Shown here one piece after another: positions 11,987-21,331 of a stretch of DNA of 64,000 bases. The notes beneath the pieces were generated by a model. That model saw only the letters and a program-made list of their open reading frames with translations. It did no database searches and was not told where the DNA came from. The DNA is from Ligula intestinalis. Taxonomy: Eukaryota > Platyhelminthes > Cestoda > Diphyllobothriidea > Diphyllobothriidae. How positions within the stretch are numbered: the stretch's first letter is position 1; each line of letters begins with the position of its first letter. A program made the position numbers and the translations under genes. The stretch spans positions 11,373,041-11,437,040 of the forward strand of contig JAYGXS010000006.1 in the NCBI GenBank assembly GCA_036362985.1. Reading direction: 5' to 3'.

Positions 11987-13483
11987 TTGGGAATTATTGA
12001 CACTAGTCAAATTTTTAATCTCGCGTGCGCACATGATCTTTGCCTCGAGCGGATGATCGGACGCAACTACAGCAAGTTTTTACATGGCTTTTTCTGTGCC
12101 TTTGTGTGTCTGTTTCTCATAAACCTTCTCTGTACACTTCATTTTGCCTTCCCCAAGCGACTAGTTACATTCTCTCTCATAAACTTTTCGCCCATACAAT
12201 CATCTGTCCAACACAAACGATGTGAAGTTCCAGTAAGTTGTCAAGGTTTACAAGAAATATTTATCGACGCAACCGGCCAATTTCATGCGCTTGACGCCCA
12301 ATTAGAAGTGGGCATTTACAGCGTATTTCTGGATAAACGGAAAAGTGACAATATCACCGAGAAACGTTCAGCCAGTGGACACAGCAATGGCGTGCTTAGA
12401 GTTTTCTTGGCAAAAAGAAGAATTCCTTCACCGAAACTTTACTGTCATTTCATCGGAACCAATGGAGAAGTGCGGACTGTTGCCTCACGCAACTTGCAAG
12501 GGCGTGAGTTCGCTTTTTACGAACTTACAGAAAACCATATGCGGCCATATGGTGGCTACAGTGTACACTGTGATGCTCCTGATCTGAATGAACCAGTATC
12601 AACCGAGTCTGGATACTGTGGCGTTGCTATATCTTCCTCGGATGCATATGTGCCACAAAACTCTGCACTGTTCAAAGTTCCGGTTGTTGGTCAAACCTCA
12701 ACAGTACTGCCCAGTGAAGAGAAACCGCTGTTAGAGCTGGAACACCGATTTGGCGTCTGTGTCCCTGCTCTTCACAATATGGAACAACTAAATCCCTGGC
12801 GATTGGACGAATGGATTGAGATACATATGCACCTGGGCGTTACAAAGTTTCGCTTTTATTACACCAAGGCTATTGTGAAGCCTTTGCTTAGCGTTCTTAC
12901 TGCACCGCGTTCCTGGAAGGGCCTGGCCATAGACATCGAACTCATTCCGCTTATGTGGTCCGATCATCCGGAAATAATCAGCAGGCGTTCCTGGTACTTC
13001 TTCCAAATAATCACTGTCAATGACTGTCTTTATCGAAGTATGCGTGATGTGGATTTTGTTTTCTTTGGTGATATAGATGAAATACTGGTGCCCGTAAGCC
13101 CCACAGCCGCCGACTGGGGCACCTTGACGGATTACTTCTGGGGCAAGTCTTCACACAACCTCACCCGTCCAGGTTACTGTTTCGACTCGGCCATCTTTCC
13201 TACTCAGGACACCGAGGAATTTGAACAACCCTTCCACCGAGACTATACCAGGCGAGTTGAGAAACTGGACAGCATGCGCCGGAAGTGTCTCGTCCGGCCT
13301 TTGTGGATTTTTGAAATGGGTATACATCATGTTAGTAAACCCTACGAAGAGTCTACAGCTGTGGCCCTCAATGCGGGAGCTGAACACTCCGAAATGGCAA
13401 TTGTGCATCACTATCGGAAAGGGGACATTAATAGTATAGAAAGGACAATTGAGGACAAATCGCTTGAAAGATTTCTTCCGTGA
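11987..13483 (+). CDS. Glycosyltransferase family 92 (DUF23) type II membrane protein
   Basis: The intact 498-codon frame reads as a Golgi-type glycosyltransferase. A short cytosolic tail is followed by one hydrophobic anchor at about residues 31-56 (FFCAFVCLFLINLLCTLHF) and a luminal region. The family 92 domain starts near residue 255 (FGVCVPALHNMEQ, then EWIEIHMHLGVTKFRFYY). A DXD-type metal and sugar-nucleotide site is seen as FGDIDEIL (D362, D364), followed by GIHHV near 445 and IVHHYRKGD at 472-480. Family 92 includes beta-1,4-galactosyltransferases acting on N-glycan core fucose in nematodes; the substrate here is unknown. Possible N-glycosylation sites NIT and NLT occur in the luminal part. 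Met1 at 11987 is the first in-frame start; Met23 (12053) would leave a shorter cytosolic tail and is plausible. There are no introns in the domain. The stop at 13483 is in the expected region, although a GTGAAG donor-like site at 13482 leaves room for a spliced C-terminus. Repeats lie on both sides and no neighbouring gene is seen. Confidence 0.85.
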   Translation: MGIIDTSQIFNLACAHDLCLERMIGRNYSKFLHGFFCAFVCLFLINLLCTLHFAFPKRLVTFSLINFSPIQSSVQHKRCEVPVSCQGLQEIFIDATGQFHALDAQLEVGIYSVFLDKRKSDNITEKRSASGHSNGVLRVFLAKRRIPSPKLYCHFIGTNGEVRTVASRNLQGREFAFYELTENHMRPYGGYSVHCDAPDLNEPVSTESGYCGVAISSSDAYVPQNSALFKVPVVGQTSTVLPSEEKPLLELEHRFGVCVPALHNMEQLNPWRLDEWIEIHMHLGVTKFRFYYTKAIVKPLLSVLTAPRSWKGLAIDIELIPLMWSDHPEIISRRSWYFFQIITVNDCLYRSMRDVDFVFFGDIDEILVPVSPTAADWGTLTDYFWGKSSHNLTRPGYCFDSAIFPTQDTEEFEQPFHRDYTRRVEKLDSMRRKCLVRPLWIFEMGIHHVSKPYEESTAVALNAGAEHSEMAIVHHYRKGDINSIERTIEDKSLERFLP

Positions 13484-13933
13484 AGGAAAGCATTTCTTTT
13501 GTATTCTTATTGCTCTACCTCAGTGTCATATTGTTTTTCAGAGCGTTATTTTGTTATAATTTCCTTAAAGAACGCAAACTTCTGTTTTTTATAGATACCT
13601 GGTTGCACCGTATTTGTAGGGTTTGTGAATACGACATAAAGTTGACAAAAAAGCTGGACACTTCATGTCCTGGGTATTTCGTAAACGAAAGTCTATGTTT
13701 TCACAATTTTTCTGAAAAGAGACAAAGGAATGTAGAAGCATTTTGTCCAGCCATGCATGCGTCTGACCAAAAGAGATAATTATCTTGTCGCTACTAACAA
13801 GGGACTTGCTGTTCTTTCAATTCTTTTTTGAAGCCTCTTACTTATCAGTTTTAAAATCTAGACTTTTCCTGTGACTATGAGTGGTTAACTGAACAGCCAT
13901 ATACATATCGGTGTTCGCACATTCCTGAGTGAA

Positions 13934-13938
<5 letters not shown>
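13484..13938. other. 3' flank of the GT92 gene
   Basis: Probably 3' untranslated and flanking sequence. A plus frame at 13480-13779 overlaps the GT92 stop and has no family 92 character. TTTTTCAG (13535-13542) and TTTTTTATAG (near 13585-13594) are acceptor-like, but nothing shows that they are used. No clear AATAAA follows the stop closely. Confidence 0.4.

Positions 13939-13939
<1 letters not shown>

Positions 13940-13972
<33 letters not shown>
13940..13972. repeat. (TA)n microsatellite
   Basis: About 16 TA units directly before a PLE family a terminal fragment. Confidence 0.95.
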
Positions 13973-13976
<4 letters not shown>

Positions 13977-13989
13977 GTAAATATATCCT

Positions 13990-14140
13990 CAAATACCGAA
14001 AGATTTGGGGTCCAGATATGTTATCGCGTTCTGAGGATGGAAGCGAGAAGGTTTTCGAAACGTCAGTACAAATATAATTTGGTCCATGTACCGCCCCCTG
14101 TTCTTCTTCGTTGCATTTGGGAGATAATTAATGCGATATA
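13990..14140 (+). repeat. PLE family a terminal fragment with inverted end
   Basis: Contains the family a terminal motif: CTGAGGA (14031), a hairpin, then TTTTCGAAACGTCAGTAC, followed by TTGGTCCATG. The same order occurs at 29174-29235, and a related but more diverged version at 16524-16590. Immediately upstream, 13999-14025 (AAAGATTTGGGGTCCAGAT) is a diverged reverse complement of the tail end seen near 29275-29305, so the fragment begins with a small inverted piece of its own tail. No coding part is present. Confidence 0.65.
14031..14064 (+). ncRNA. Hammerhead-ribozyme-like core (PLE family a)
   Basis: CUGAGGA at 14031-14037, an imperfect stem (14039-14044 with 14051-14056, including G-U pairs), GAAA at 14057-14060, then CGUC at 14061-14064. 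The ACGU after GAA is self-complementary, as in hammerheads that work as dimers. One extra base separates CUGAGGA from stem II and stem I is weak, so activity is uncertain. Confidence 0.4.
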
Positions 14141-15508
14141 TATCTTCATTATAATATCGTTTTTATCGGCGGAGATTATGTTTTAAGCTAATATGAAAAG
14201 CCAGAGTGAACGTCCGGCGGCATTCTAATAAGAACGCCATGTTGCGATCATGTATAACCCTTTCGCCATCATGAGTTGAAACGATGCACTCGATAAAACC
14301 AAAATTTGGACGACGGAGTTGCGTGATTTGAGACAGGACTTTTATCGTGTAGCGTTTCGTATTCTTCCTTGAAGCACTCCTCAGCAGCCATCCCACATAC
14401 GTGTACCGAAAACGAAAAGACGACAGTAGTAATAGGACGCACCCACCCTGCCAATAGCATTTGCAGCACCCACACCCATCCAAGGGGACGCAATTGACGC
14501 GATAACTGTTTGTAAGTCCACATCTGAGTCGTTACTGCTCTGTTCCGTCTTAATCAAAGAAATAAAGCGAAAACTGCATTGCCGTAGTCAAGATCATTCT
14601 GCAAAATGCAAATACAGCAAAACTAAATCAAATTCTCGTGGTACAGACTTCAAACTTATAAGTAAACAGTAAGCCGTTGTTCAACTTTCACACTTAATGG
14701 TATGCTCAGTTGTGTAGACGAATGAAATAAAAAGTGTTTGAAAACGAACCTGTAAAATTGGCTTGGCATGCTCTGGCCTCTATACACATATACATATGGG
14801 TTTTCCTATTTTTTGATCTTCCCATTTCCATGAGGAAAAAGTTTATTGATAATTTCAAATATGTCCTTCAGGTTTCCCGTTATTTAAAGATCTGACGATG
14901 CAGAAATATACTTATCTCAAGAATTCCAAAAAAAAATCAGAGCACACAAAGTCCTCCAATTTCTTACAACGCTAAGGAAAGTGCATTGCATTTTCCAAGT
15001 TTATAAAGTAATTTAAAAAAATAATTATTGGTTTACAAAAGCACAAAAATACAAAAAATGAGAAAAATCGGTGTCATTTAGTAAACGTAAGTTGCGAATG
15101 TGCAAACACGGTCTTACTGTTTAAGAGGCCGAGCGAATGAAACAGTACAGTACTCTTGAAAATAATCCTTAAGCAAATAATCTTTCAGATAAAGCACAAC
15201 GCAGTCTTCATTTTTGATGGATATGTAAGGCTGCTTTATGGAAAATTGGCTGGTCCTCACGTGGTTTCGAGAATGTGTTAAATGCCTGTGACTAATGCAG
15301 CCAAAATGTCTTTGATTTTGTCGGTAGGAACATCACAGGCATTAAGATCTAAAAGACTCGTATGTTGATATGCCGGTCAGTGACTAATAAATTTAACCAC
15401 ACAGTTAAACCAAAGTAAAACCGAGACTTTTCACCGGTTTTTCACTGCCCTGAAAATCAGAGATAAAATTTACAGTAGAAATATAAGAAACACAACTTCC
15501 CTGTAAAC
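14141..15508. other. Unassigned sequence
   Basis: Two overlapping minus frames at 14163-14523 are open but have no domain I recognise. Local codon sense is not convincing and no partner exon is seen. The rest is AT-rich without repeats that I can match elsewhere. Confidence 0.35.
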
Positions 15509-15591
15509 TGAAATGTGTATATTCCTTACATCCTTTTCGGAAGAGGAGGAATAAGAGGAGACGACTTCTGAGACAAAAGTATATTCCGGCT

Positions 15592-15625
15592 GACGTTTCA
15601 AAAGCTCGCTCGCTTCCAACGTCAG
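15592..15625 (-). ncRNA. Degenerate hammerhead-like core in the inverted arm
   Basis: On the minus strand CUGACGU (15625-15619; the last A of CUGACGA is changed), a GGAAGC-type hairpin, then GAAA (15599-15596) and CGUC. GCU before the core can pair with AGC after the predicted cleavage site. The altered core A makes it probably inactive. Confidence 0.35.
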
Positions 15626-15948
15626 AGCAAGGTGTCTGCATTCCTGCGTGCATCAGATAGATGTGAACGTCCATTCGCCCATGCGTCAGTCGATTGCACT
15701 GATCGATTTTCGTGGCTGAATGAATTGCTCGCGTCTTCTTGAGCTGTGCCAAGTCGTTTTTGTGACTCCTGAGAGCTTCCACCCTCTTTGCTCGCGGCTA
15801 CTGGCTGTCGGCCCTGCAAACCTCTCTTCGCCCAACCTATTGCTCCGTTCTGAGCCGATGTTAGCAGTTTGCGGAGGGCTTGGTTGGCGGGATGAAGGTC
15901 CATGGCTCTGTTTAGTGTGGAAATCGATGACCAACTGTCTAGCAGCAA

Positions 15949-16559
15949 CCATCAGACATCATCTCATCAGGCCCAAAGACCCGCTATCTTTGACAGCACA
16001 ATCAGCTGTGGTCTACAGCATACCTTGCCAAGACTGCACTGCAAGGTATGTCGGTGAAATGGGCAGACGCCTTGGCACAAGGTTCCATGTGCATCAGCGT
16101 GCAATCAACCGCAAGGATAAGCTGTCTTTGATCTATGACCACGTAAAACAGAAAAATCACAAACTCGCTGTCGAAAAAGCAAGGGTAATAGGCCGAGCCA
16201 ACGACAAGATGGCCAGATTGCTGCTAGAAACTTGGTCCTCGACTGCCACACTAAACAGAGCCACAGACCTTCATCCCGCCCACCAAGCGCTCCGCAAAAG
16301 GCTAACATCGGCTCAGAACGGAGCAATAGATCAGGCGCAGAGAGATAAGCAGGGCCGACAGCCGGTAGCCGCGAGCAAAGAGGATGGAAACTCTCACGAG
16401 TCACAAAAAAGAATTGACATAGCTCACGACGGCGCGAAAAATTCAAACAGCCACAAAAATCGATCGGTGCAATCGATTGACGCATGGGCGAATGAACGTA
16501 CACAGGAATACAGACATCTTGCTCTGACGATCGAAGCGAGCGAGCTTTTGAAACGTTAG
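15949..16559 (+). pseudogene. PLE family a GIY-YIG endonuclease and C-terminal tail
   Basis: The open frame runs from inside the inverted arm to the stop at 16559. The nuclease motif is AVVYSIPCQDCTARYVGEMG, then GTRFHVHQRAINRKDKLSL and RANDKMARLLLETWSS, which is the usual PLE GIY-YIG order with two cysteines near the first strand. A hydrophilic tail follows (ALRKRLTSAQNGAI to IDAWANERTQEYR). In PLEs this domain cuts target DNA during retrotransposition. The frame is open but the element lacks its RT, so it cannot move by itself. An open frame upstream of 15949 is the antisense of the inverted arm and not part of the protein. The arm carries the same tail on the minus strand (15948-15622). 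Confidence 0.8.
16524..16557 (+). ncRNA. Hammerhead-ribozyme-like core (PLE family a)
   Basis: CUGACGA at 16524-16530, stem II GAAGC (16533-16537) with GCUUU (16544-16548), GAAA at 16550-16553, then CGUU. GCU (16521-16523) can pair with AGC (16558-16560) as a short stem I. It lies just 3' of the tail coding region, as expected for the PLE terminal repeat. Cleavage would fall after GUU. Confidence 0.4.
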
Positions 16560-16671
16560 CCGGAATACACTTCGGTCTCAGAAGTTGTCTCCTCTTATTC
16601 CTCCTCTTCCGAAGAGGATGTAAGGAATATTTTATCTGGATCTCGAATTTTCTCGCATATGAAATGTCTAT

Positions 16672-17033
16672 GGCTGCATTCATTTACTTTTAGCTCTCGT
16701 TGTAAAATAAAAAAAGAGAACAGCTCGACTGAATAATGTACTGATTTTATTAATACTGCTAATATTCTGTCCGTTCCCCTTCAAACATTGTCATACTTAA
16801 AGTTCCTCACCAAATGCTTGCAACTTACCATAAGTTTAGTAGGAAAACCTCTCTGTAATTGCATGCTGTGGTAATAAAATAGAGTCAAACAGAGCTATTA
16901 TGAGATTTTGTGCAAAAAAGTCAAACATTTTTTTCAGAACTTAAGGCATTTCATTTATCCTCTGTTTCACAAAAGCAATGGGATTTCTCATAACTGCGTT
17001 AAGCTGAATTTGACAAAAATATTTGAAGAGTTT
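16672..17033. other. Short spacer between two PLE insertions
   Basis: AT-rich, no feature recognised. Confidence 0.5.
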
Positions 17034-17287
17034 TTGGCGCGCATACGTATAATCTCAATATATTCTCATCAGGCCATCACACTAATATGGGAGAAGGGGG
17101 GGGGGGTAAAGCGTACAAGGTAAATTGTAGGTAAATTACGTTCAATGTTACAAGCAAATTAGTCCAGGGATAGAGTAGGGGGTGGGGTAGTAACAAGCGG
17201 CTAATTAAGCGGTACTTAGGGAGAATGGGACGGGAAGAGAGGAGGCTCGGGGAAAAATGAGGGTAGGTAGGTGGCCGTTGGCCATGC

Positions 17288-18773
17288 TTAGCTTGAAGCT
17301 TGCAGCAGGTTTTTCTGCGCGCACAAAATTGACTTTCTTAACCGGATAGCAGTTACTTTTGCTGTCGCCAGCAGGCGCTGACCCAGTGACATAGGGTAGC
17401 TTGGTGGGACCTTGTGGATCACCCTGGAGGCTTCTTTGGGGTCCACTTGATGTCTGAAATCCACCATGTGTGCAAAGATAAAGCTGTTGATGATTCTGGT
17501 GGTATTGAATTCATATCCCTTAGCCAATGTGGGAGGTGTTTCTTCATTCTTTTGGATAGGCGCCGACTCTTGCGACCAATATAACCTGCTCCATAGGAGC
17601 AATCAAAGGAGTAGATTCATATGGAAGTGGTCTGAGTGGGGACCTGTCTTTACCTTTACCATGGAAGACCGGAACTAGTTGAGAATAGTACCCGAACACT
17701 CGCTGCTGGGAATGTTCGTGACACGGCCTTCTCAAGGCGTCTTTTCAAGAGTTCACCTGTGGCATCTCCTCGAAAGGGCACTTTGAAAAATAATGTTTTC
17801 TTCTCCACAGTGGGTGCTGTGGGTTTCATTTCTTTAGTAGCCATATTCTTGGCTATGAATTTCTCAGGATATCCATTCTTACGGATTAAGTCCTGGATTT
17901 TCTTGAGTTACTTTTCAATAGTGTCTTCAGATCAAATTTTTCTAGCTCTTTGTGTTAAGCAGCGAACTAGATTTCGTTTCTGTTGGAGGGGTACGAAATT
18001 TTTAAACTTCGTATATTGTCCAGACCAAGTTTTCTTTCTATACACGCTAAGTCAGACGCTGCCGTCGGGTCTGTGACTAAGGGGGACGTCCAGGAAGGGG
18101 ATAGAATCTGCTGTTTCCATCTCCAATGTAAAGTGTATGGAAGGATGGGCTTGATTGACCACGCTTAAGAGCGCATCTCTATGGGTTTCGTTTGTTGCGA
18201 TTTCGAAGAAATCATCCACGTAGGGACCGCTGTGTTTTAACTTGTGAATCTGATCGCTCAAATGATGTTTACCCAGCTTTCCCATGAATATGTCAGCCAA
18301 AAGAGGTCCTAGAGGGGAGCCCATGGCAACTATATCTATTTGTCTGTTTATTTGGCCGTCAAAAAGGAACTGCACGTTCAGTGTTCACTTCAGTAGTAGT
18401 TCCTTTAGTGCATTCGTCGGTATTCCTATTTCTAGTTGATTGCTCAATAGGAATCTGCAAAGTTTTTTGGCTGTCTTGGTGACCGGGACGTTTGTAAACA
18501 GCGCAGAGACGTCTAGGGAGAACATTTTCATGCCATTTTAGTTCACATTTTTGATCTCGTCGATAAAATAAAACGTGTCTCGATAGTTCCGTGGTGTCAG
18601 TTGATGCTGCAAAGGCTTGAGTTTTGCCGCAAACCATTTCGCTATCGAATGATACGGTGAATTGCGCATGTCCAGAATAGGACGAACTGGCAGGCTATCC
18701 TTATGGATCTTTTGTAAACCATACGAACGAGGGATGTGCGTGCCTACTGGTCGGAGGCCTTCGAAATTCCGCG
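17288..18773 (-). pseudogene. PLE family b reverse transcriptase-endonuclease, broken
   Basis: Read on the minus strand. The RT entry motif is GTHIPRSYGLQKIHK with PVRPILD; motif A is FSLDVSALFTNVPV; next come IVAMGSPLGPLLADIFM, then the catalytic YVDD of motif C (YVDDFFEI) and SIPFLDV. The thumb or linker reads FFKVPFRGDATGELLKRRL and FPAASVRVLFST. The GIY-YIG part near 17600 reads CSYGAGYIGR and the C-terminus ends at 17288 (KSILCAQKNLLQ). RT segments share one frame but are interrupted by stops at 18540-18538, 18387-18385 and 18054-18052, and the nuclease is split by frameshifts around 17545 and 17640. All three RT aspartates are present. The copy is dead. Confidence 0.85.
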
Positions 18774-18809
18774 ACAGGTGAACTCCTGAAAAGACGCCTT
18801 GGAGAGGCC

Positions 18810-19247
18810 ATGTCACGAACTTTCCCAGCAGCGAGTGTTCGGGTACTATTCTCAACGAACCCGGTCTTCCATGGGAAAGGTAAAGACAGGTTTCCGACTC
18901 AGACCACCTCCATGTTAATCTACTCCTTTGCTTGCTCCTATGGAGCAGGTTATATTGGTCGCACGTGTCGGTGCCTATCCAAAAGAATAAAGAAACACCT
19001 CCCACATTGGCTAAGGAAGAGTGAATTTAATACCACCAGAACCATCAACAGCTCTATCCTTGCACACATGGTGGATTTCAGACATCAGGTGGACCCCAAC
19101 GAAGCCTCCAGGGTGATCTACAAGGTCCCACCAAGCTACCCTATGTCACTGGGCCAGCGCCTGCTGGCGACAGCAGAAGTAACTTCTATCCGGTTGAGAA
19201 AGTCAATTTTGTGCGCGCAGAAGAACCTGCTGCAAGCCCCAAGCTAA
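18810..19247 (+). pseudogene. PLE family b GIY-YIG domain in the inverted arm, open frame
   Basis: The plus-strand open frame encodes SVRVLFSTNPVFHGKGKDR, then YSFACSYGAGYIGRTCRCLS (GIY-YIG), KKHLPHWLRKSEFNTT, SILAHMVDF and the tail VIYKVPPSYPMSLGQ to KNLLQAPS. It is better preserved than the matching sense copy at 17.29-17.70 kb. It has no RT in the same orientation and begins at the arm junction, so it is a partial gene copied in reverse, not an independent gene. Confidence 0.75.
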
Positions 19248-19507
19248 GCATGGCCAACGGCCACCTACCTACCGGCATTTCCCCAAGCCTCCTCTCCTCT
19301 TCCACCAACCCCCCTTCTCCCTAATCTTACCGCTTAATTAGCCGCCTGTTACTTCCCCACCCCCTACCCTATCCCTGGACTAATTTGCTTGTAACATTGA
19401 ACGTAATTTACCTACAATTTACCTTGTACGCTTTACCCCCCCCCCTTCTCCCATATTAGTGTAATGGCCTGATGAGAATATATTGAGATTATACGTATGC
19501 TCGCCAA

Positions 19508-20308
19508 TTTCTCGTTGGATTTCTGTGATGGGAATTTTCGCAACCTTTAAAACATAAAAAATATTTTCGATCATGGAAGTGACGTATTTTTTATCATTAA
19601 TACTTATCTGACAATTAGTTTATAAAAAAACTCACACAAACTGAAGGTTATAATTCGCAGTATTAAATAGCGTAAGAAATTTCTTCCGTATGGTAGAAGC
19701 GTCCAATTTTCTCCAAAACTGGCTTTTTTTCTACCCAAAATAAAGATTTGAAATACACACTTCTTTATTAAACTGCTTTGTTTTACCTCAAGTTAATGCA
19801 AAAAAATACTAAAAAATGTGTATTTTATTTTCATGCTAAATGTTGACTTCGACATTTCATGAGTGACACACTCAGCCGTATTTCTGTGTTGCAAGATATA
19901 TTTCGTGCATGAATTCCATCGGCATACTGGTTAGCAAACGATGTTCATTTGTTAAGTAGTACGTTGATAATTGACTGAAAATTAACTTCGACTTATGACC
20001 ACAATTTTAGCATAGGCTGCCAAATTATAATAGTTGAAATTCGCATACTTCTTAAATACAACGTCGCCAGCAAAATGCATGATGCTTTAGGTTACCACCA
20101 AATTCAGACAGTGACCTACACTTAAATAAAAACCGTGAATAATAGTAGGGAGGCTTCCATCAATTTAGCATAAAATTTATTTGGACAAATTTATTTTCAC
20201 TACAATGCCTGACAGACAGCATCATTGTCGGGATAATGCCCTTACGCACAAGTATAATCTTTTTTATCCAATCAAATCGCATCTGTTTTTCGTGGTGCAT
20301 ACTGCAAC
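19508..20308. other. AT-rich spacer
   Basis: No gene, repeat or RNA that I recognise between the family b PLE and the Tigger element. Confidence 0.5.
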
Positions 20309-20310
20309 TA

Positions 20311-21329
20311 CAGTGGAGTCCGGTTACTGTGGACACCTCCGTTCCAGGCCAACTGTCCATATTAACCGGTTGTCCACATTAAGTTAACTGACCCCAAACC
20401 AGTCGTTTCTACGTATAAAAAACATAATTTTGCATCTGAATGAAGTTTTATTGAAAAAAAATGCTCAGTTTTGATTGCTTTGGTGGAAACTTTTCTCTTA
20501 AAGCTCTCCTAAAGTTCTTTATCACAGTGTCGAAATTCTCCACATCAAAACCTTGTTGTCGATGCCCCGTTTCGAGATCGGCCAATGCCGCCCTCATTTC
20601 TTTTGATGAGACTGGGGGCTCGACTTCTTCGTCTTCCTCTTCAGACCCTTCTTCCTGCTTGTCTGGTACCTTCTTGGCATCTGCAACTGCTTCGGCAAGT
20701 TCGCTTGTCACCTCCTCTAGTGTTGCTTCCTCGGCGACTTCGGCATCGTCGTCGATTGAAACCCACTCTAGAAAACTCTCGATCCTGTCCTCTGTCATGT
20801 CTTCTGGGATCGGAATCGCGACTTCATTCGCTGCGACTTCCTCTTCAGTGGTGACGAAGCCCCCTTTTCTCCAGCAATTTACGATTGTCTCCGACTTCAC
20901 CTTTTGCTACGAAGTGCTCAACATCTCCATGGCCTGAAGAACGTCAATCTTCTTCACAACGTTGTGAGCCAAACGCATGCCAGTCTCATCGTCTTCCACT
21001 AAGTCTTGGATGATCTGCAAAATCTCTCGCCGGATCGCGGTCCGAAAGAAGGCTTTAAGAGATCGAATGATGCCCTGATCACAGGGTTGCAGAACTGACA
21101 ACTGCACCTCCCAACTGTGGCGAACAGGACGCGGGAATTCCCCGCCGCGGGCGATTTGCACTGGATTTTTGACAAAATCTGTGGGTCGACCGACCGGTTG
21201 ACAGCTTGGTGCTGTCCACATTAAGCGGTGGCTGTCCAGATTAACCGAAGGATTTTTCTATAGAGAGAAATTCCGTTCCTGGCCATCTGTCCACATTAAG
21301 CGGTTGTCCACATTAACCGGACTCCACTG
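20311..21329 (-). mobile_element. Tigger/pogo-type DNA transposon, internally deleted
   Basis: Terminal inverted repeats begin CAGTGGAGTCCGGTTA (20311) and end with the reverse complement TAACCGGACTCCACTG (21329). A TA lies on each side (20309-20310 and 21330-21331), the target duplication of the Tc1/mariner superfamily. Subterminal repeats based on TGTCCACATTAA(C/G)CGGT occur several times at both ends. Length is only about 1.02 kb because the 5' part of the transposase is gone. The element is therefore non-autonomous. Confidence 0.9.
20448..21221 (-). pseudogene. C-terminal remnant of Tigger transposase
   Basis: On the minus strand, SVLQPCDQGIIRSLKAFF matches the end of the DDE domain of Tigger/pogo transposases; the D in QPCDQG corresponds to the third catalytic aspartate. 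It is followed by DDETGMRLAHNVVKKIDVLQ, TIVNCWRKGGF and an acidic tail (EEGSEEEDEEVEPP) to the stop at 20448. The helix-turn-helix DNA-binding part and the first two aspartates are absent. A TAG at 20909-20907 stands where related proteins have tryptophan before the QKV segment, a single-base nonsense change in an otherwise continuous frame. The codons upstream of about 21110 read through the right terminal region and are not transposase. Confidence 0.85.
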
Positions 21330-21331
21330 TA

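Larger units (their letters stand above)
15509..16671 (+). mobile_element. PLE family a, 5'-truncated, with inverted tail at its 5' side
   Basis: Two arms are inverted copies of each other: 15519-15948 and 16218-16630, both covering the C-terminal coding tail and 3' end. The loop 15949-16217 holds the GIY-YIG core in the plus sense. The insertion (15521-16659) is flanked by TGAAATGTGTAT (15509-15520) and TGAAATGTCTAT (16660-16671), a likely 12-bp target duplication with one change. The whole RT domain is missing. An inverted partial copy of the tail at the 5' side recurs at 17.0-19.5 kb and 28.0-29.35 kb. Confidence 0.8.
17034..19507 (-). mobile_element. PLE family b with ~730-bp inverted arms
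   Basis: Arms 17034-17760 and 18774-19507 are inverted copies of each other and end in the same string (TTGGCG left, CGCCAA right). The left arm is the sense tail (GIY-YIG and 3' region, minus strand). The right arm is the inverted tail placed at the 5' side. The middle, 17761-18773, codes the RT on the minus strand. A purine-rich strand with an 11-G run (17096-17106) marks the non-coding tail in the left arm, mirrored by a C run at 19436-19445. I found no clear target duplication. The N-terminal domain before RT is missing, so the copy is 5'-truncated. Confidence 0.85.

Noticed and set aside
13480..13779. Possible second exon of the GT92 gene
   Set aside because: Splice-like GTGAAG and TTTTTCAG exist, but the frame shows no family 92 similarity and the upstream frame ends properly.
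14163..14523. Overlapping minus frames of 84-106 codons with some hydrophobic stretches
   Set aside because: No recognisable family, two frames compete and no flanking exon is seen.
20461..20937. 158-codon serine-rich plus-strand frame
   Set aside because: Antisense of the acidic Tigger transposase tail; Ser-rich composition is the mirror of Glu/Asp codons.
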